Shown here one piece after another: positions 35,716-45,254 of a stretch of DNA of 64,000 nucleotides (its first letter is position 1; each line of letters begins with the position of its first letter). Source of the DNA: RHLJ01 sp965247355. GTDB taxonomy: Bacteria; Bacteroidota; Rhodothermia; Balneolales; Balneolaceae. Under the pieces are notes generated by a model. It made no database searches. It worked only from the letters and a program-made list of their open reading frames with translations, and had not been told where the DNA came from. Both the position numbers and the translations under genes were made by a program. The stretch is from assembly GCA_965247355.1 (NCBI GenBank), contig OZ252011.1, positions 2,480,001 through 2,544,000 of the forward strand. The letters are read 5' to 3'.

Positions 35716-37136
35716 TTAGTCAACTTCTTCCCGAATCTATAGCAGCTTATTTGCCTGATGCTATTCAACTCATCTACCTTATTGCAACCGCGTTTTTTAT
35801 CCGCGGACTAAAACTCCTCAATTCCCCTGCAACAGCTCGTAAAGGGAATCAACTAGCAGCCTTTGGTATGTTGATTGGAGTAGTTGTTACTCTGTTCGAT
35901 CAGCAAATTATTTCTTTTGAATTGATTGTAGCCGGAGTTTTAATTGGTGGCTTAATCGGTCTGTTACTTGCTAAAAAAGTAGAAATGACCGCCATGCCGG
36001 AGCTCGTAGCCATCTTTAATGGGTTTGGTGGAGCTGCCTCTGCTTTGGTCGCATGGGGTGAATTTGCCCGGACTACAGATGTTTTAAGCTTTGAAGCAAC
36101 CGTTCTTGTAACAACAGGACTTAGTGTTTTTATCGGAGCCGTAACTTTTACCGGTAGTTTTGTAGCTTTTGGAAAGCTAAAAGGTTTTATATCCGGAAAT
36201 GCTATCACCTTCCCGGGGCTCAATTTCATCAATATTGGCGCTATGATCGGCATGTTAGTATTGATCGGAATCTTCACTTACGACCCAACAAATCTGACAA
36301 TTTTCTGGGTAATTATGGGTGTTTCACTTTTGATTGGTATTACGTCAGTGATCCCAATTGGTGGCGCAGATATGCCTGTGGTTATATCACTCCTAAACTC
36401 TTATTCAGGTATTGCTGCTTCAATGGCAGGTTTTGTACTTGGTAATAATCTGCTTATCGTTTCTGGTGCGTTGGTTGGAGCTGCCGGCCTTATCCTGACA
36501 CAAATTATGTGTAAGGCAATGAACCGATCTCTCTTTAACGTCATATTTGGATCCTTTGGTGGTGATGGAGGCAGTTCAGGTGGCGGCGGTGATGCAGGTG
36601 ATAAATCAGTAAATGAAACCTCTGCGGAAGACCTTGCTATACAGGTTGCCTATGCTTCGAAAGTAGTTATAGTACCAGGATATGGATTAGCAGTTGCTCA
36701 GGCACAACACATTGTTAAAGAAGTTGCTACCAAACTGGAGGAGAAAGGTGTTCAGGTGAAATATGGAATTCATCCTGTAGCAGGAAGAATGCCCGGTCAC
36801 ATGAATGTATTGCTGGCTGAAGCTGATGTACCTTATGACCTTCTATATGATATGGATCAAATCAATCCGGAATTTGCAACTACTGATGTAGTGTTAATTA
36901 TTGGGGCAAATGATGTTGTAAATCCAATGGCTAAAACTTCTCCAGGTAGTCCAATCTACGGCATGCCGATTCTTGATGTAGATGAAGCTAAACGCACAGT
37001 CGTTTTTAAGCGAAGTTTAAGCGTAGGATATGCCGGCATTGATAATCCACTGTTCTATGAACAAAAAAACCAGATATTTTTTGGTGATGCCAAGAAAAGT
37101 CTTCAGGCACTTAACGAAGCACTGAATGAGGTTTAG
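35712..37136 (+). CDS. pntB: NAD(P) transhydrogenase subunit beta
   Basis: A 474-residue subunit. The first 270 residues are membrane helices rich in glycine and alanine (GVLIGGLIGLLLAKKVEMTAMPELVAIFNG-like conserved loop). A glycine-rich linker (GGDGGSSGGGGD) leads to the NADP-binding domain with VPGYGLAVAQAQH, KYGIHPVAGRMPGHMNVLLAEA and VVFKRSLSVGYAGIDNPLF, the family's diagnostic motifs. It carries the proton channel with PntAB and binds NADP(H). Last gene of the pnt operon; the following PPIase gene begins 36 bases later and may be co-transcribed. Confidence 0.95.
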   Translation: MISQLLPESIAAYLPDAIQLIYLIATAFFIRGLKLLNSPATARKGNQLAAFGMLIGVVVTLFDQQIISFELIVAGVLIGGLIGLLLAKKVEMTAMPELVAIFNGFGGAASALVAWGEFARTTDVLSFEATVLVTTGLSVFIGAVTFTGSFVAFGKLKGFISGNAITFPGLNFINIGAMIGMLVLIGIFTYDPTNLTIFWVIMGVSLLIGITSVIPIGGADMPVVISLLNSYSGIAASMAGFVLGNNLLIVSGALVGAAGLILTQIMCKAMNRSLFNVIFGSFGGDGGSSGGGGDAGDKSVNETSAEDLAIQVAYASKVVIVPGYGLAVAQAQHIVKEVATKLEEKGVQVKYGIHPVAGRMPGHMNVLLAEADVPYDLLYDMDQINPEFATTDVVLIIGANDVVNPMAKTSPGSPIYGMPILDVDEAKRTVVFKRSLSVGYAGIDNPLFYEQKNQIFFGDAKKSLQALNEALNEV

Positions 37137-37172
37137 TGAACCTCGAACATCCAAACAACTGAATATATTTAT

Positions 37173-37691
37173 ATGATAAATAAACCATATTGGGTTCTGC
37201 TATCTATTATTATAATTGGAACTTTAACCTCTTGTGGAAACGAATGTGAGTCTGAACCTGATCTTAATGTAAATCAGATTCAGCTTGCTGAAGATATCGA
37301 AAAAATTGACGCTCACCTCGCAACTATTAAAGACGAACTAGAGGAACAGGGGATTGAAGTTCAGGAACATCCATCAGGTATTCGTTATATAGTAAAAAGA
37401 GCCGGAAATGGAGACAAACCGGGAAATTGCAGCCAGGTTAGAGTTTCTTATGAAGGCAAATTAATAAGCAACGGTTTTGTATTTGATGACGCCTCTGACT
37501 TGATCAGAGTATTTGATATGCAAAGGTTAATCACTGGTTGGCAAATTGGGATCCCACTTATTAAAAGTGGAGGCCGTATTACTCTTTATATCCCTTCAGT
37601 ATACGCTTATGGGGGAAATCCACCGCCAAATAGCGGCATTCCTTCAAACGCTAATCTCCAGTTTGAGATCATTCTTTACGAATCTTTCTAG
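37173..37691 (+). CDS. FKBP-type peptidyl-prolyl isomerase lipoprotein
   Basis: A 172-residue lipoprotein (lipobox TLTSCGN near residue 21). After a helical spacer (about 35-65), residues 75-172 form an FKBP domain: RVSYEGKLISNGFVFDDA, LITGWQIGIPLIKSGG, IPSVYAYGGNPPPNSGIPSN and a closing LQFEIILYE strand. It should accelerate proline isomerisation during folding of exported proteins. It follows pntB in the same direction. No second domain. Confidence 0.9.
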   Translation: MINKPYWVLLSIIIIGTLTSCGNECESEPDLNVNQIQLAEDIEKIDAHLATIKDELEEQGIEVQEHPSGIRYIVKRAGNGDKPGNCSQVRVSYEGKLISNGFVFDDASDLIRVFDMQRLITGWQIGIPLIKSGGRITLYIPSVYAYGGNPPPNSGIPSNANLQFEIILYESF

Positions 37692-37838
37692 CTCATCAAC
37701 ATTACCTATTACCGACTAAAGGTTTATTGATTGGAGAACGATTCATCTAATCTTTTTCTTTAAATATTATATAAAGTCAGACTAGCCAGTTGGGCGCTGG
37801 AACGGAATTAAATCAGAAAAAATAAAATCGGTCTAACA

Positions 37839-40055
37839 ATGAAAGAATTAGCTAATGGAAATGGCGACGCTAGTATGTGTCCATTCGTAAACGTGAACGA
37901 CAAATATGCAGCCGGTGCTGGTACGAAGAATGAAGATTGGTGGCCAAATGCGCTAAATCTTAATATCCTGAGACAACATTCTTCTCTATCTGATCCAATG
38001 GGAGAAGACTTTAATTACGCTGAAGAATTTAAATCCCTGGATTTAGCTGCTCTCAAGGAAGATTTAACTCATTTAATGACAGATTCTAAGGAGTGGTGGC
38101 CTGCCGATTATGGTCACTATGGTCCTTTTATGATTCGTTTAGCTTGGCACGCCGCCGGAACTTACCGTGTGATGGATGGCCGTGGTGGAACAACCGGAGG
38201 GCAGCAACGTTTTGCACCACTTAACAGCTGGCCTGATAATGCAAATTTAGATAAAGCCCGAAGATTGCTTTGGCCACTAAAGCAAAAATATGGAAAGAAG
38301 ATTTCATGGGCAGATCTTCTGATTTTGGCAGGAAACGTAGCTCTGGAATCTATGGGCTTCAAGACATTTGGTTTTGCCGGTGGACGAAGAGATGACTGGG
38401 AAGCGGATCAATCTGTAAACTGGGGACCAGAGAAAGTTTGGGTTTCTAATGAACGTCATGATGAAGATGGCGAATTACAAGGTGCTCTTGCAGCCGATCA
38501 CATGGGATTAATTTATGTAAACCCACAAGGTCCAAACGGAGAGCCAGATCCGGCTAAATCTGCTAAGTATATTCGAAACTCTTTTGCGCGAATGGCAATG
38601 AATGATGAAGAAACCGTTGCTCTAATTGCGGGTGGTCACACTTTCGGTAAAGCACATGGTGCCGGACCAACTGATCACAAAGGTGTTGAACCTGAAGGAG
38701 CCAGTATGGCCGAGCAAGGCTTTGGCTGGACTAGTGATTTTGGTACCGGGAAAGGAGCAGACACCATTACCGATGGAGAAGAAGGTGCATGGACTGAAAA
38801 CCCAATCCAATGGGATAACAACTACTTTGAAAACCTCTTCAAATACGAATGGGAATTAACTAAAAGCCCTGCGGGTGCCTACCAGTGGCAACCCAAAGAT
38901 GGTGCCGGTGCAGGAACTGTAATTGACGCTCACGATCCGGATAAAAAAGATGCTCCAATGATGTTTACTACAGACTTGGCACTTCGTGTTGATCCTGAAT
39001 ATGAGAAAATTTCACGCCGCTTTCTTGAAAACCCAGACGAGTTTGCTGATGCCTTTGCACGTGCATGGTACAAATTAACTCACCGGGATATGGGGCCTAA
39101 ATCTTTATTAGTTGGACCAGAAGTCCCTGAAGAAGAATTACTATGGCAGGATCCAATTCCTGAAGCAGATTATGAGATCATTAACAAAAATGATGTAGCT
39201 GTACTTAAAGATAAGATTCTCGGATCAGGACTTTCAGTATCTGAATTAGTTTCTGCAGCATGGGCTTCTGCATCTACCTTCCGAGGATCAGATAAACGAG
39301 GTGGTGCAAATGGCGGACGTATCAGATTAGCTCCACAGAAAGATTGGGAAGTGAACAACCCTGAACAACTTAACAAAGTGTTAAATACGCTCGAAGCGGT
39401 TCAGCAATGGTTCAACGGCGAGCAGTCTGGAAACAAACAAGTTTCAATGGCTGATTTGGTTGTTCTTGGTGGATGTGTCGGAGTAGAAAAAGCAGCAAAA
39501 GAAGCCGGTCATGACATTACCGTTCCATTCACTCCGGGAAGAACTGATGCTTCACAAGAGCAAACAGATGTTGAGTCTTTCGAATGGATGAAGCCGGTTG
39601 CTGATGGATTCCGCAACTATTACGCTCCTGATTATGAAACCACTCCGGAAGAAATGTTGGTAGACAGAGCTCAGCTATTGACGCTTACCGCTCCTGAAAT
39701 GACTGTTCTTCTTGGAGGCCTAAGAGTGCTAGACACAAATTTCGATGGTTCAGACTACGGAGTATTCACTGATAATCCGGGAAGTCTTACTAACGATTTC
39801 TTCAAAAACCTGACTGATATCAACCTAAAATGGGAAGCAGTTTCAGAAAAAGAAGAGTTCTTCAATGGATTAGATCGTGACTCAGGAGAAGTTAAGTGGA
39901 AAGGTAGCAGAGCTGATCTCGTGTTTGGTTCAAATTCCGAACTTCGAGCACTGGCAGAATTGTATGCTTACAGCGATTCTGAAGAGAAGTTTGTAAAAGA
40001 CTTCGTAAGTGCATGGGATAAAGTGATGAATCTGGATCGATTTGATCTGGACTAA
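37839..40055 (+). CDS. katG: Catalase-peroxidase
   Basis: A 738-residue bifunctional haem enzyme that removes hydrogen peroxide. The distal site RLAWHAAGTYR holds the Arg-Trp-His set, MGLIYVNPQGPNG carries the tyrosine and RMAMNDEETVAL the methionine of the Trp-Tyr-Met adduct needed for catalase activity, and GGHTFGKAHG has the proximal haem histidine. The second, haem-free domain follows from about residue 430. Length is normal for the family. No signal peptide, so cytoplasmic. No obvious OxyR or PerR box was found in the 147-bp upstream gap. A terminator and an ankyrin gene follow. Confidence 0.97.
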   Translation: MKELANGNGDASMCPFVNVNDKYAAGAGTKNEDWWPNALNLNILRQHSSLSDPMGEDFNYAEEFKSLDLAALKEDLTHLMTDSKEWWPADYGHYGPFMIRLAWHAAGTYRVMDGRGGTTGGQQRFAPLNSWPDNANLDKARRLLWPLKQKYGKKISWADLLILAGNVALESMGFKTFGFAGGRRDDWEADQSVNWGPEKVWVSNERHDEDGELQGALAADHMGLIYVNPQGPNGEPDPAKSAKYIRNSFARMAMNDEETVALIAGGHTFGKAHGAGPTDHKGVEPEGASMAEQGFGWTSDFGTGKGADTITDGEEGAWTENPIQWDNNYFENLFKYEWELTKSPAGAYQWQPKDGAGAGTVIDAHDPDKKDAPMMFTTDLALRVDPEYEKISRRFLENPDEFADAFARAWYKLTHRDMGPKSLLVGPEVPEEELLWQDPIPEADYEIINKNDVAVLKDKILGSGLSVSELVSAAWASASTFRGSDKRGGANGGRIRLAPQKDWEVNNPEQLNKVLNTLEAVQQWFNGEQSGNKQVSMADLVVLGGCVGVEKAAKEAGHDITVPFTPGRTDASQEQTDVESFEWMKPVADGFRNYYAPDYETTPEEMLVDRAQLLTLTAPEMTVLLGGLRVLDTNFDGSDYGVFTDNPGSLTNDFFKNLTDINLKWEAVSEKEEFFNGLDRDSGEVKWKGSRADLVFGSNSELRALAELYAYSDSEEKFVKDFVSAWDKVMNLDRFDLD

Positions 40056-40082
40056 TCCCTTCGCATAATATAAACGTATCTC

Positions 40083-40118
40083 GTAAGGGTAGTTCATGAA
40101 CTACCCTTACGCTTTTTT
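40083..40118 (+). terminator. Rho-independent terminator after katG
   Basis: A perfect 28-bp palindrome (GTAAGGGTAGTTCA and its complement) is followed by GCTTTTTT. It lies 28 bases past the katG stop and 18 bases before the ankyrin gene. Confidence 0.93.
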
Positions 40119-40135
40119 AAAACAACAGCACTTCT

Positions 40136-40594
40136 ATGGACTTTTTTGATTTAATACGTTCCGGAAATCTTGAAGAAATAAAGAAGCGGGTTGAAGCAGA
40201 TTCTTCCCTGCTTTCGAAAACAGACTCTAAAGGATTCCCACCGTTGATTATGGCATGTTATGTTGACCAGCAGGATGTTGCGGCTTATCTACTGGATGCA
40301 GGAGCAGATATCAACGCAAAAGATGCTTCAGGAAATACTGCTTTAATGGGAGTTTCTTTTAAAGGAAATGTAGAAATCGCCGAGTTTCTTATTAATAAAG
40401 GAGCTGATATCAATGCACAAAACTCTCAGGGTGCTACTGCATTGATTTATGCTGCAATGTTCAATCAATCTGAAATTGCTCAATTACTCCTTGATAGCGG
40501 AGCAGAGAAATCAGTGAAAGATGCTCACGGCAAAACTGCGATCGAACATGCACAGTTTAAAGGGTTTGATGAGATAGCAAGCTTATTAGATTAA
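40136..40594 (+). CDS. Ankyrin-repeat protein next to katG
   Basis: A 152-residue soluble protein of four to five ankyrin repeats: GFPPLIMACYVDQQDVAAYLL, GNTALMGVSFKGNVEIAEFL and GATALIYAAMFNQSEIAQLL are the clearest, each with the DAGADINAKD-type hairpin. There is no signal peptide. Catalase genes are often followed by ankyrin genes; in Pseudomonas AnkB is needed for full activity of its neighbouring catalase. The same partnership is inferred here, although a strong terminator separates the two. The stop overlaps the convergent kinase gene. Confidence 0.9.
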   Translation: MDFFDLIRSGNLEEIKKRVEADSSLLSKTDSKGFPPLIMACYVDQQDVAAYLLDAGADINAKDASGNTALMGVSFKGNVEIAEFLINKGADINAQNSQGATALIYAAMFNQSEIAQLLLDSGAEKSVKDAHGKTAIEHAQFKGFDEIASLLD

Positions 40595-42525
40595 ACCTGA
40601 GTTTTCTTTTCTTCAAACCACTTCTTCAAAATTTCCTGCATTGATTCCAGCTTTACTGGTTTTGGGAGGAAATCATGCATTCCTGCATCCAGACATTTCT
40701 TTCGGTCTTCTTCCATTGCATTGGCTGTCATTGCTATTATTACAGGAAGTTTAGCTAAGTCATCCTCAATTTTGATAAGCATTTTGGTGGCTTCAATACC
40801 ATCCATTTCCGGCATTTCCATGTCCATAAATATGAGATCATAATCGATAAGACGGCACATTTGTACAGCTTCAATACCATTCCCAACCACGTCACAGGTT
40901 TGGCCAAAACGCTCCAGCATTTTGCTTGCCACCTTTTGATTAATCGCATTATCCTCGGCCAATAAAATTTTCAACTTTCTGCCTAAATCAAAAGATTGGA
41001 GATTTTCCTTCTCTTTTGATCTGAGTACTCCTTCCACATCACCAAACACTCTTTCTAAATTGTGGTGCAAATGCGTTTGCTTGATTGGCTTAGTCAAGTA
41101 CAGATTGAACTTCTTTCGCTGTTCTACGCTCCCCAAATCCATAATTGAACTAAGAAGTACCAGTGGGAGCTCCGTTTTTGAAAACTTTTCACGAATCACT
41201 TCAGCTACCTGAACCCCGTTTTTATCCGGCATGTGCATATCAAGAATACCCATATCGAACTTTTCCAGTTCTTCAACTGAGTTAAATACCTTCCAAGAAT
41301 CCTGATAAGTTTTGACCTTCATCCCAACTTTCTCGCATTGTGCCTTAAGAATGAAAAGGTTAGTATCGTTATCATCCAGAATGAAGATACTTTTACCTTT
41401 CAGGTTTTCTGAGTTCCTAACCCCAAGCTCCTTATCACTTTTTTCAACGGTCAAACTGAACTTGAATGAGCTTCCAACCCCAACTTCACTTTTAACGGAA
41501 ATTTCACCCCCCATCATTTCAACAAGCTTTTTACAAATTGCGAGGCCAAGCCCTGTTCCTCCAAACTTTCGGGTAGTACTTGCATCAACCTGAGAGAATG
41601 ACTGAAATAGTTTCTGTTGTTTATCTTTTGGGATTCCAATGCCTGTGTCTTTTACCTCAAAAGCCAACTTTACAGAACCATCCTGTATTTTTTTGGATTT
41701 AACAAAGATTACAATCTCACCTTCTTCGGTGAATTTGATAGCATTTCGGACCAGGTTCACCAACACCTGTTGTATCCTGGTTGAATCTCCAATCACATAG
41801 TCCGGCACATTTTCGTCAATATTATAAAGCAGCTCAATATTCTTATCTGCTTCCGTGGCGGAAACCAGATCTAACACATCTTCGATCAGAAATGCGACTG
41901 AGAATTCAATTTCTTCCAGTTCCAGTTTCCCCGATTCAATTTTTGCATAATCAAGAATATTATTAATAATGCCCAGTAGGTTCTCACCACTTTTGTTAAT
42001 GGTGTTTACAAAATCATGTTGTTCACTATTAAGCGTTGTATCTGTGAGTAGACCAGACATTCCAATAACCGCATTAAGAGGGGTTCTGATCTCATGGCTC
42101 ATCGTTGAAAGAAACTGTGTTTTAGCTCTTGCACCGGCTTCGGCCTGTTCTTTGGCTTCAACCAAAGCCTTTTCTGTTTCCTTCCGGATTTCTATCTCTT
42201 TCTTTAAGAGTTCATTCTTTTTCTCAAGTCGATCAGTCCTTTCTTTTACCTTTTTTTCGAGACCTTGATTTAAATGATCCGTTTGATCTTTACGATAACC
42301 AGCTAAGGCGGAAAGTGATCCAAGAAAAAAAGGAGCCGTATCAATAATCCAGTGGAGTGGATTACCGCTTTGTACTTTTATTACTGATTCCAAAGACAAT
42401 GATAATCCCTGTAAACTTATATCAAAGAGCGTAGCAATAACCGGGAAAGCTAAACCAAAACCCATTCCATATAAGGTATAGTTTGTTGTATTTTGGAATG
42501 ATTTTTGTTCTTTTTCAGATGACAT
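40591..42525 (-). CDS. Hybrid sensor histidine kinase with two receiver domains
   Basis: About 644 residues from the ATG at 42525 (MSSEKEQKS); a TTG three codons upstream is possible. Two hydrophobic segments near 20-40 and 60-80 bracket a short loop with no known sensor domain. A coiled coil follows (about 90-140), then HisKA with MSHEIRTPLNAVIG, an HATPase domain (NLVRNAIKFTEEG, FGGTGLGLAICKKLVEMMGG) and two receiver domains. Receiver 1 (ILDDNDTNLF, GILDMHMPDKNG) and receiver 2 (LLAEDNAINQKV, IFMDMEMPEMDG) keep the acidic pocket and phospho-acceptor aspartate. No output domain; a separate phosphotransfer partner is expected. Confidence 0.93.
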   Translation of the reverse strand: MSSEKEQKSFQNTTNYTLYGMGFGLAFPVIATLFDISLQGLSLSLESVIKVQSGNPLHWIIDTAPFFLGSLSALAGYRKDQTDHLNQGLEKKVKERTDRLEKKNELLKKEIEIRKETEKALVEAKEQAEAGARAKTQFLSTMSHEIRTPLNAVIGMSGLLTDTTLNSEQHDFVNTINKSGENLLGIINNILDYAKIESGKLELEEIEFSVAFLIEDVLDLVSATEADKNIELLYNIDENVPDYVIGDSTRIQQVLVNLVRNAIKFTEEGEIVIFVKSKKIQDGSVKLAFEVKDTGIGIPKDKQQKLFQSFSQVDASTTRKFGGTGLGLAICKKLVEMMGGEISVKSEVGVGSSFKFSLTVEKSDKELGVRNSENLKGKSIFILDDNDTNLFILKAQCEKVGMKVKTYQDSWKVFNSVEELEKFDMGILDMHMPDKNGVQVAEVIREKFSKTELPLVLLSSIMDLGSVEQRKKFNLYLTKPIKQTHLHHNLERVFGDVEGVLRSKEKENLQSFDLGRKLKILLAEDNAINQKVASKMLERFGQTCDVVGNGIEAVQMCRLIDYDLIFMDMEMPEMDGIEATKMLIKIEDDLAKLPVIIAMTANAMEEDRKKCLDAGMHDFLPKPVKLESMQEILKKWFEEKKTQV

Positions 42526-42583
42526 AATTAACAAAGTATTTTAAATCTAACCTCAATAACATTTCCTGAATTCCATATTAGAC

Positions 42584-43267
42584 ATGAAGTTACCAAGAAA
42601 GACAAAACAGCAGAGAGAACGAGCACAGGAAATTTTGAATCAATTATATCAATATTATCCGAATCCACACTGTGAACTCAATCACAGAAATCCTTTTGAA
42701 CTCTTAATAGCTACTATTTTAAGTGCTCAATGTACGGATGTTCGGGTAAATAAGGTGACTCCAAAATTATTTGAGACTTATCCCACTCCCGAGCTTATGG
42801 CAGAAGCTCCTTTAGAAGAACTGGAAGAACTCGTCCGTACTACGGGCTTCTACAGAAACAAAGCTAAATCATTGAAAGAGACTTCTAAAACACTGATAGA
42901 AGATTTTGATGGAGAAGTCCCTCAGAATATGGATGATTTGCTTACGCTAAGAGGAGCAGCCCGAAAAACAGCTAATGTAGTGTTAGGAAATGCTTTTGGT
43001 ATCAATCATGGTGTTGTAGTTGATACGCATGTCAAACGCTTCTCGAATCGATTTGGGCTCACCAGGCATAAATCGAATACCGACAAAATTGAACGGGATT
43101 TGATGGCGCTATTCCCCAAGGAGAGCTGGACAGATTTATCTCACCTGATGATTCACCATGGACGTGGACCCTGTAAAGCACGGATTTCGAAAGCTCCGGA
43201 TCATCCGTTATGCGTTAAGTTTGGTAAGAATTGCGAGTGTCAGAAAATGAGGGAAAGAAGTTCCTAG
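42584..43267 (+). CDS. nth: Endonuclease III-family DNA glycosylase
   Basis: A 227-residue HhH-GPD glycosylase that removes oxidised pyrimidines and nicks the site. The hairpin region reads LRGAARKTANVVLGNAFG, with the catalytic lysine kept but GVG changed to GAA. The catalytic aspartate is in VVVDTHVKR. The iron-sulfur loop is odd: four cysteines exist (GPCKAR, PLCVK, NCEC) but spaced about x12, x6 and x1 instead of x6, x2 and x5. Cluster binding is therefore uncertain. It is divergent from the hybrid kinase and six bases before the MEMO gene. Confidence 0.9.
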   Translation: MKLPRKTKQQRERAQEILNQLYQYYPNPHCELNHRNPFELLIATILSAQCTDVRVNKVTPKLFETYPTPELMAEAPLEELEELVRTTGFYRNKAKSLKETSKTLIEDFDGEVPQNMDDLLTLRGAARKTANVVLGNAFGINHGVVVDTHVKRFSNRFGLTRHKSNTDKIERDLMALFPKESWTDLSHLMIHHGRGPCKARISKAPDHPLCVKFGKNCECQKMRERSS

Positions 43268-43273
43268 TTTTAC

Positions 43274-44521
43274 ATGGATCATTTATTTAATTCATACACC
43301 AAACCTATCCCGCAGATTCGCTTCGATATACAGCGCATCCCAATTCAGGAAAACGGGCAAACGTTGCTTTATTTTTATGATAGCATGGGATATGCAACTC
43401 CCGACTTTGCTCTACCCATTGAATCTGAAACCATGCTCTCTTTAATTGATAGGAACCATAGTGTTGAGGATATTTTAAAGTTTAGTACCAATGATATCGA
43501 TAAAGACCAGGTACTGAAGTATGTTCGTTTTTTGGATGAGCACAGTATACTTGATTCAGAATATTTTGCTGAACATGTTGAGATATTGGAAATGGAATAT
43601 GAGCAATCATCCTATCACCCAAGTACAACTGCAGGTATTTCATATCCAAATAATCCAGATGAGTTAAAATCGTTTCTCGATAAAGCCTTTAAGGAAAATG
43701 AACACTCACATCCTGTTGATTCGGCCAAGGCATTATATGCACCACATATAGATCCCCGAGTAGGAATGAGTAGTTATGTAAAAGCTTTCTCTTCAATCAA
43801 ACAATTGAAGCCAAAAAAGGTAGTGATTTTAGCTACTTCACATTACTCCGGTGTATATGGAAAGCTATATGAAGATTTCCCTTTCATCCTCTCTGACAAG
43901 ACATTTCTTATGCCGAATGGGGGAGTTCCTTCAAACATTACAGGACTTACACAAATCCTGAAACAAGTTCAGGATGACGAAGAGGTTAATGAAAAAAGTG
44001 GGATCAACCTACATGATCGAGCCCACCGAATTGAGCATAGTATCGAACTGCACCTTTTGTTTTTGAACTATATCTGGAACCATGAGTTTGAGATCACCCC
44101 TATTCTGGTTGGGAGCCTGGATGAACTGATGTATTCCAAAAATGGCTTTAGAAAACAGCAATTGGATACCTTTTCTTCTATCCTCAAAAAGCTGGATGAT
44201 GATGAAACCTTTTTCCTTATTAGTGGAGACCTTTCCCATTTCGGACATAAATTTGGCGATCAAAAAGAAGCTTCGAAAATGTTTGATGAAGTGAAATTAA
44301 ACGATGAGCGATTTTTAGAGATCGGTGCATCAGGAAATCCTGATAAACTTGTATCATTAATGAAACAAGAATATGATCCCTACCGAATTTGTGGATTCCC
44401 TCCATTACTTACTTTCCTAAAAGCTTTTCCAGAACGCTCAGGAGAAATTCTTTCCTATGACCTCTGGGATGAACGGGAACGTGAAAGCGCTGTAAGTTTT
44501 GGTTCAATTTTATATACATAG
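43274..44521 (+). CDS. MEMO1-family protein (AmmeMemoRadiSam system protein B)
   Basis: A 415-residue protein. Residues 130-415 form the MEMO domain: YAPHIDPRVGMSSYVKAF, LATSHYSGVYGK, HRIEHSIELHLLFL and FLISGDLSHFGHKFG. These carry the histidines and acids of the metal-binding site related to extradiol dioxygenases. Residues 1-125 are an extra N-terminal region with an SVEDIL-type helical segment, not assigned. MEMO proteins co-occur with radical SAM and AMMECR1 partners; neither is in the window. The biochemical role is unclear (copper-redox roles are reported for the human homologue). It overlaps the N-terminal extension of the following frame but ends one base before its ATG at 44523. Confidence 0.88.
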   Translation: MDHLFNSYTKPIPQIRFDIQRIPIQENGQTLLYFYDSMGYATPDFALPIESETMLSLIDRNHSVEDILKFSTNDIDKDQVLKYVRFLDEHSILDSEYFAEHVEILEMEYEQSSYHPSTTAGISYPNNPDELKSFLDKAFKENEHSHPVDSAKALYAPHIDPRVGMSSYVKAFSSIKQLKPKKVVILATSHYSGVYGKLYEDFPFILSDKTFLMPNGGVPSNITGLTQILKQVQDDEEVNEKSGINLHDRAHRIEHSIELHLLFLNYIWNHEFEITPILVGSLDELMYSKNGFRKQQLDTFSSILKKLDDDETFFLISGDLSHFGHKFGDQKEASKMFDEVKLNDERFLEIGASGNPDKLVSLMKQEYDPYRICGFPPLLTFLKAFPERSGEILSYDLWDERERESAVSFGSILYT

Positions 44522-44522
44522 T

Positions 44523-45245
44523 ATGAAAGCAATTTTATTTTTCATCATTTTACTGGTTCCTGTGAATACCATTGCTCAGGAGGATATTATTGTACTGTCT
44601 GATGAAGTTGAGCTAATTAAAATCAATGAGCAGGTTTACATACACAAAACGTTAACTGATTCCGAAACCTATGGCCGTTTTTATTCGAACGGTCTCATTT
44701 ATATTCAGAATAAAGAAGCGTTAATTGCAGATACTCCAATTGATACTTCACATTCGAACATTATCATTGACTGGCTGACTGATCAAAGTATTACCATCAA
44801 AGCTGTGGTCGTAAATCATCATCATGAAGACGCCCTTGGAAGTCTTAGTTCGTTCCATGCACTGGGTATTCCTTCTTATGGATATGTTGAAACATCAGAA
44901 TTAGCTATTAAAAATGGTCTGGAGCCTCCAACGCATACATTTACTGATTCACTTACTATTAGAATCGGGAATACATTTGCTTCTGCTTATTTCTTAGGGG
45001 AAGCACATACATCCGATAATACTGTTCTCATGATTCCTGATGAAAACCTATTATTTGGCGGATGTATGATTAAATCTTTAAAAGCTGGAAAGGGAAACCT
45101 GGAAGACGCTAATATTTCTGAATGGTCAAATACCGTTTCCCGAACCCAAAAGAAATTCCCCAAAATTCAAATGGTTATTCCGGGGCATGGAAATCATGGC
45201 GGCACAGAGCTTCTGGATTATACTATTGAGATGTTTAAAAAATAA
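44523..45245 (+). CDS. Candidate subclass B1 metallo-beta-lactamase
   Basis: 240 residues from the ATG at 44523, giving a clean signal peptide (ending NTIAQ, about residue 19); an earlier in-frame start would lie inside the MEMO gene. The full B1 zinc set is present: HxHxD as H99, H101 and D103 (NHHHED), H162 in GEAHTSDN, C181 in FGGCMIKS, and H222 in PGHGNHGG, with K184 at the place of the substrate-binding lysine. The order and the GGC-xxK and PGHG motifs match B1 enzymes, which hydrolyse beta-lactams in the periplasm. Activity is unproven; no mobile element adjoins it, so it looks native to the chromosome. Confidence 0.8.
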   Translation: MKAILFFIILLVPVNTIAQEDIIVLSDEVELIKINEQVYIHKTLTDSETYGRFYSNGLIYIQNKEALIADTPIDTSHSNIIIDWLTDQSITIKAVVVNHHHEDALGSLSSFHALGIPSYGYVETSELAIKNGLEPPTHTFTDSLTIRIGNTFASAYFLGEAHTSDNTVLMIPDENLLFGGCMIKSLKAGKGNLEDANISEWSNTVSRTQKKFPKIQMVIPGHGNHGGTELLDYTIEMFKK

Positions 45246-45254
45246 TTCTTCTAA

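Noticed and set aside
37692..37838. OxyR or PerR operator before katG
   Set aside because: No convincing inverted repeat matching either consensus was found by eye.
44499..44522. Earlier start for the beta-lactamase-like gene
   Set aside because: It lies within the MEMO coding sequence and would spoil the signal peptide that starts at 44523.
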